From Triangularia verruculosa (lineage: Eukaryota > Ascomycota > Sordariomycetes > Sordariales > Podosporaceae), in contig MU864087.1 in assembly GCA_033296885.1 (NCBI GenBank), forward strand, positions 1-31,683: a DNA stretch of 31,683 nt, in the 5' to 3' direction. The notes below the pieces were generated by a model that was not told where the DNA came from, did not search any database, and saw only the letters and a list, made by a program, of their open reading frames with translations. Shown one piece after another: positions 29,411-31,683 of this stretch. The number at the start of each line of letters is the position of its first letter. Within the stretch, counting starts at the first letter, position 1. Made by a program: the position numbers and the translations under genes.

Positions 29411-30831
29411 AGGATAGAGTAGAGCTGTAGCTAACAGGAAGAGAATAATAAATAAGTAAATAGTAAGTAAGGTAAATAGGGTATATAGGGCAAACATATA
29501 CCTTATATATATTATAGTATTATAAGTTTACAGTTAAAAACTTTCTTCTTTCTTTTTTTCTTAAAATGATTTTAATAAATTAAAATATAATATTAACCTT
29601 AATTTATTTAAATTACTTTATCGTAATAATCTTAAGATTAATAAAATTATAACCTAAAAAGGTTTAAATATTTTATAATTACGAAAAGTAATAAATTAAA
29701 AATCTTAAAAATCGACGTACGTTAAATATTCGTCGTATTATATTAAAATAAATTAATTTTTATACGGTATTCATTATTTATAATAAACTAAATATAATAT
29801 TATAACTTATTTTTTATTAATAAAACTAATTTTAATAATAAAAGTAAAGGTTATAGTTTTACTGATTAAAATTATAAATAATTTAAAAAGGAAATCCGAT
29901 TTTCTATTAATACCTTTAATTAATATTTCCTAAATAAAAAATTCGAAATTTCAGTTAATAAAAATATTACTTATATTTCTGGAATAATCTTTAGTAGTTT
30001 TTATATAAAGGATATTACTATTTTTAATATGACTATAATCGACGTTTTCGGTATTAAGAAAGATATTTTTATGATTGATATTTTTTATTTAGTATTTTAA
30101 TATAATATTTTTAAATATTTAGATAAATTTTAATATTATTTAAGTTATAATAATATTTTAATTAATTAAATTAAGCGTTTTAAATTATTTACCGAGTAGT
30201 ACTTTTTTATAAAAGTTCAGATATTCTATTTTAATTTATTAGAAAGATAGAAAATAGTAAAAACCCGGTTAATTTTAAAAGCGTTTTTCGTAAAGTTAAG
30301 TAATTTAAATTAATTATCAAATATTTCTATAATATATAATAAGAATTTAAATTCCGAATTTCTATTTATATTATTATTATAAGAGTTTTGATTATAACTT
30401 TTAAATTATTTATAATTAAGTCCTTATCTTTTATATTAATAATATAATATGGAATAAAATTATTAACGATTATATTATTATTTTAAACTTTATATTAATA
30501 ATTAAAAATGAAAATATAATGAAGTTAATTAAGGATATAAATATTTATAATATTTAAATTATTAAATTAAAGGATAATTATACTATATTAAAAAATATAT
30601 TATCGTTTTAAAAAATGAAATATTAAATATATACGATAGTATTTACAAAATACGTAAAACTTTTATTTTCTTTATAATTTAAAATCGGAAGTTTATAAAC
30701 GAAGTTAAAATTTTTAAAGTAAAGAAAGTCGTTATTATTACCTCCGCCGAATATAAAAGTATAAACTTCTTTTTTTCTTATTTATAATAAAGATTATTTA
30801 TCTTTTTTTTATATTTCCTATCTATTATTCT

Positions 30832-31020
30832 CCGATGGACTATAGTAAAGTCCGTTGAAATCGTCCGCAAAAAAAAGTCTCCACTTTAGAAACAGGGGGT
30901 AGAATCCGTTGAAAATTTCAATCGTACAGTCCATTGAACTTTTCTACACTAAAATTTACAAACAAAGCATCATTATAATCATCTCGATTAGCTGCATCTA
31001 ACGGTCGCATTTGCACTATC
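30832..31020. repeat. Less A/T-rich island with repeated tccRttgaa motif
   Basis: Within the A/T block, tccgttgaa or tccattgaa occurs at about 30851, 30905 and 30930, and a perfect palindrome ttgaaaatttcaa lies at 30909-30921. The base composition is near normal. It may be the end of a transposon or a sequence inserted after the surrounding RIP. I could not assign it to a family. Confidence 0.4.
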
Positions 31021-31241
31021 GTACGTAGGTTGTAGAAAAAGATACGTAGGGGGGAAGTTAAAGGGTTTTAGGTAAAGATAAGTTTAATGGGGTAGACTCC
31101 TATTTACTCTATTATATAGTAATCTTTATTATATAAAGATTAAAGATATTTTTTTTGACCGTACAATTTTATTTTTTTAATTATTATCTTTAGTTAAGTT
31201 AATAGTAAGTTACTTTTAAGTAGTACCTTTACTACGTTTAC

Positions 31242-31267
31242 TATAATTATAATTATAATTATAATTA
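31242..31267 (+). repeat. Short ATAATT microsatellite
   Basis: About four units of a 6-base A/T repeat (tataat phase) in the A/T block, most likely made or exposed by the same mutation process. Confidence 0.7.
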
Positions 31268-31683
31268 CCCTTTCCCCGGCCCCCCTTATAGTTACCTTAT
31301 ATAACGGTAACTTTATTACTTATAGCTTTATTTTATTTAAAAAAAGTATATTTAACTATATAATCCCGCTATTTATAATTTCTATAATAATTATCGAAGA
31401 AATTAACTATATAAATATAGGAAGTAAAGGGCCTTTTACTAAGATTACTTCGATACGCTTTATAAAGTTCCTTTACCTCCTTACCCCGGCTTTAAATAAA
31501 AAGCGTATTTAAATAATTAAGTTAGTAATTACCTTTCCTATATTTCTTTAAAATTTCCGAACTTTAATATCGGATAATGGTATATTAAATATGTTAAAAG
31601 GTATGAGCCGCATACAGGCCTAAGGGCCCTATAGCGGTAGGTACTTACAGTACTCTTCTAGTGCAGCGGAATTAACACACACG

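Larger units (their letters stand above)
28640..31600. other. RIP-type A/T-rich block without genes
   Basis: The sequence is overwhelmingly A and T with abundant TpA; 29761-29820, for example, has only 6 G or C in 60 bases. No long frame survives on either strand. Such blocks in Pezizomycotina arise when repeat-induced point mutation turns CpA to TpA in duplicated DNA, usually transposons. Less affected islands lie near 29220-29250, 29340-29420, 30830-31050 and 31265-31290. The original element could not be identified by eye. Confidence 0.8.

Noticed and set aside
1..31683. CRISPR arrays, bacterial operons or ribosome binding sites
   Set aside because: No spaced direct repeats of that kind; spliced genes and a tRNA intron show the DNA is eukaryotic.

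Overview
This window reads as genomic DNA of a filamentous ascomycete, most likely a Sordariomycete. The protein genes carry short introns (47-130 bp) with fungal GT..AG borders and CTRAC-like branch points. The gene families are typical of Pezizomycotina: a Zn2Cys6 regulator, a Nudix/eIF2B-like fusion, sugar and drug MFS transporters, a PTH11-like rhodopsin-domain protein and a MARVEL protein. The last 3 kb is an extremely A/T- and TpA-rich block, as left by repeat-induced point mutation (RIP). No species can be named from the sequence alone.

Layout. 370-1670: a complete Tc1-type DNA transposon with inverted repeats, a TA target duplication and an unbroken DD34E transposase. 1946-4901 (+): a five-exon Zn2Cys6 transcription factor. 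5299-6908 (-): a convergent Nudix + IF-2B fusion gene. 7759-8324: the relic of a cysteine-rich, glycine-tailed protein. 9873-11628 (+): a three-exon sugar transporter. 11834-12929 (-): a metallo-beta-lactamase-fold pseudogene with two frameshifts and lost metal ligands. 13051-13143 (-): an intron-bearing tRNA-Arg(ACG). 13355-14608 (-): a secreted seven-bladed PLL-like propeller protein. 15913-17647 (-) and 18478-19383 (+): a five-exon citrate synthase paralogue divergent from an AsaB/GA4-desaturase-like oxygenase. 20996-22648 (+): a DHA1-type drug exporter. 23001-23645 (-): a MARVEL-like four-helix protein with a microsatellite-encoded tail. 24234-25394 (-): a PTH11-like rhodopsin-domain gene that seems to carry one extra base near its start. 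27172-28379 (+): a secreted lactonase-fold propeller protein. 28640-31600: the RIP-type A/T block.

Working together. Most genes look like independent accessory or metabolic genes. The one grouping that suggests a shared job is the citrate synthase paralogue, the divergent AsaB-like oxygenase and the downstream exporter. It resembles part of a small biosynthetic locus, but no polyketide, peptide or terpene synthase is present, so the idea is tentative. Three genes show decay by stops or frameshifts beside an intact transposon and a RIP block, which fits a fast-changing accessory region. Exon borders were inferred by eye from splice motifs, reading frame and family conservation.
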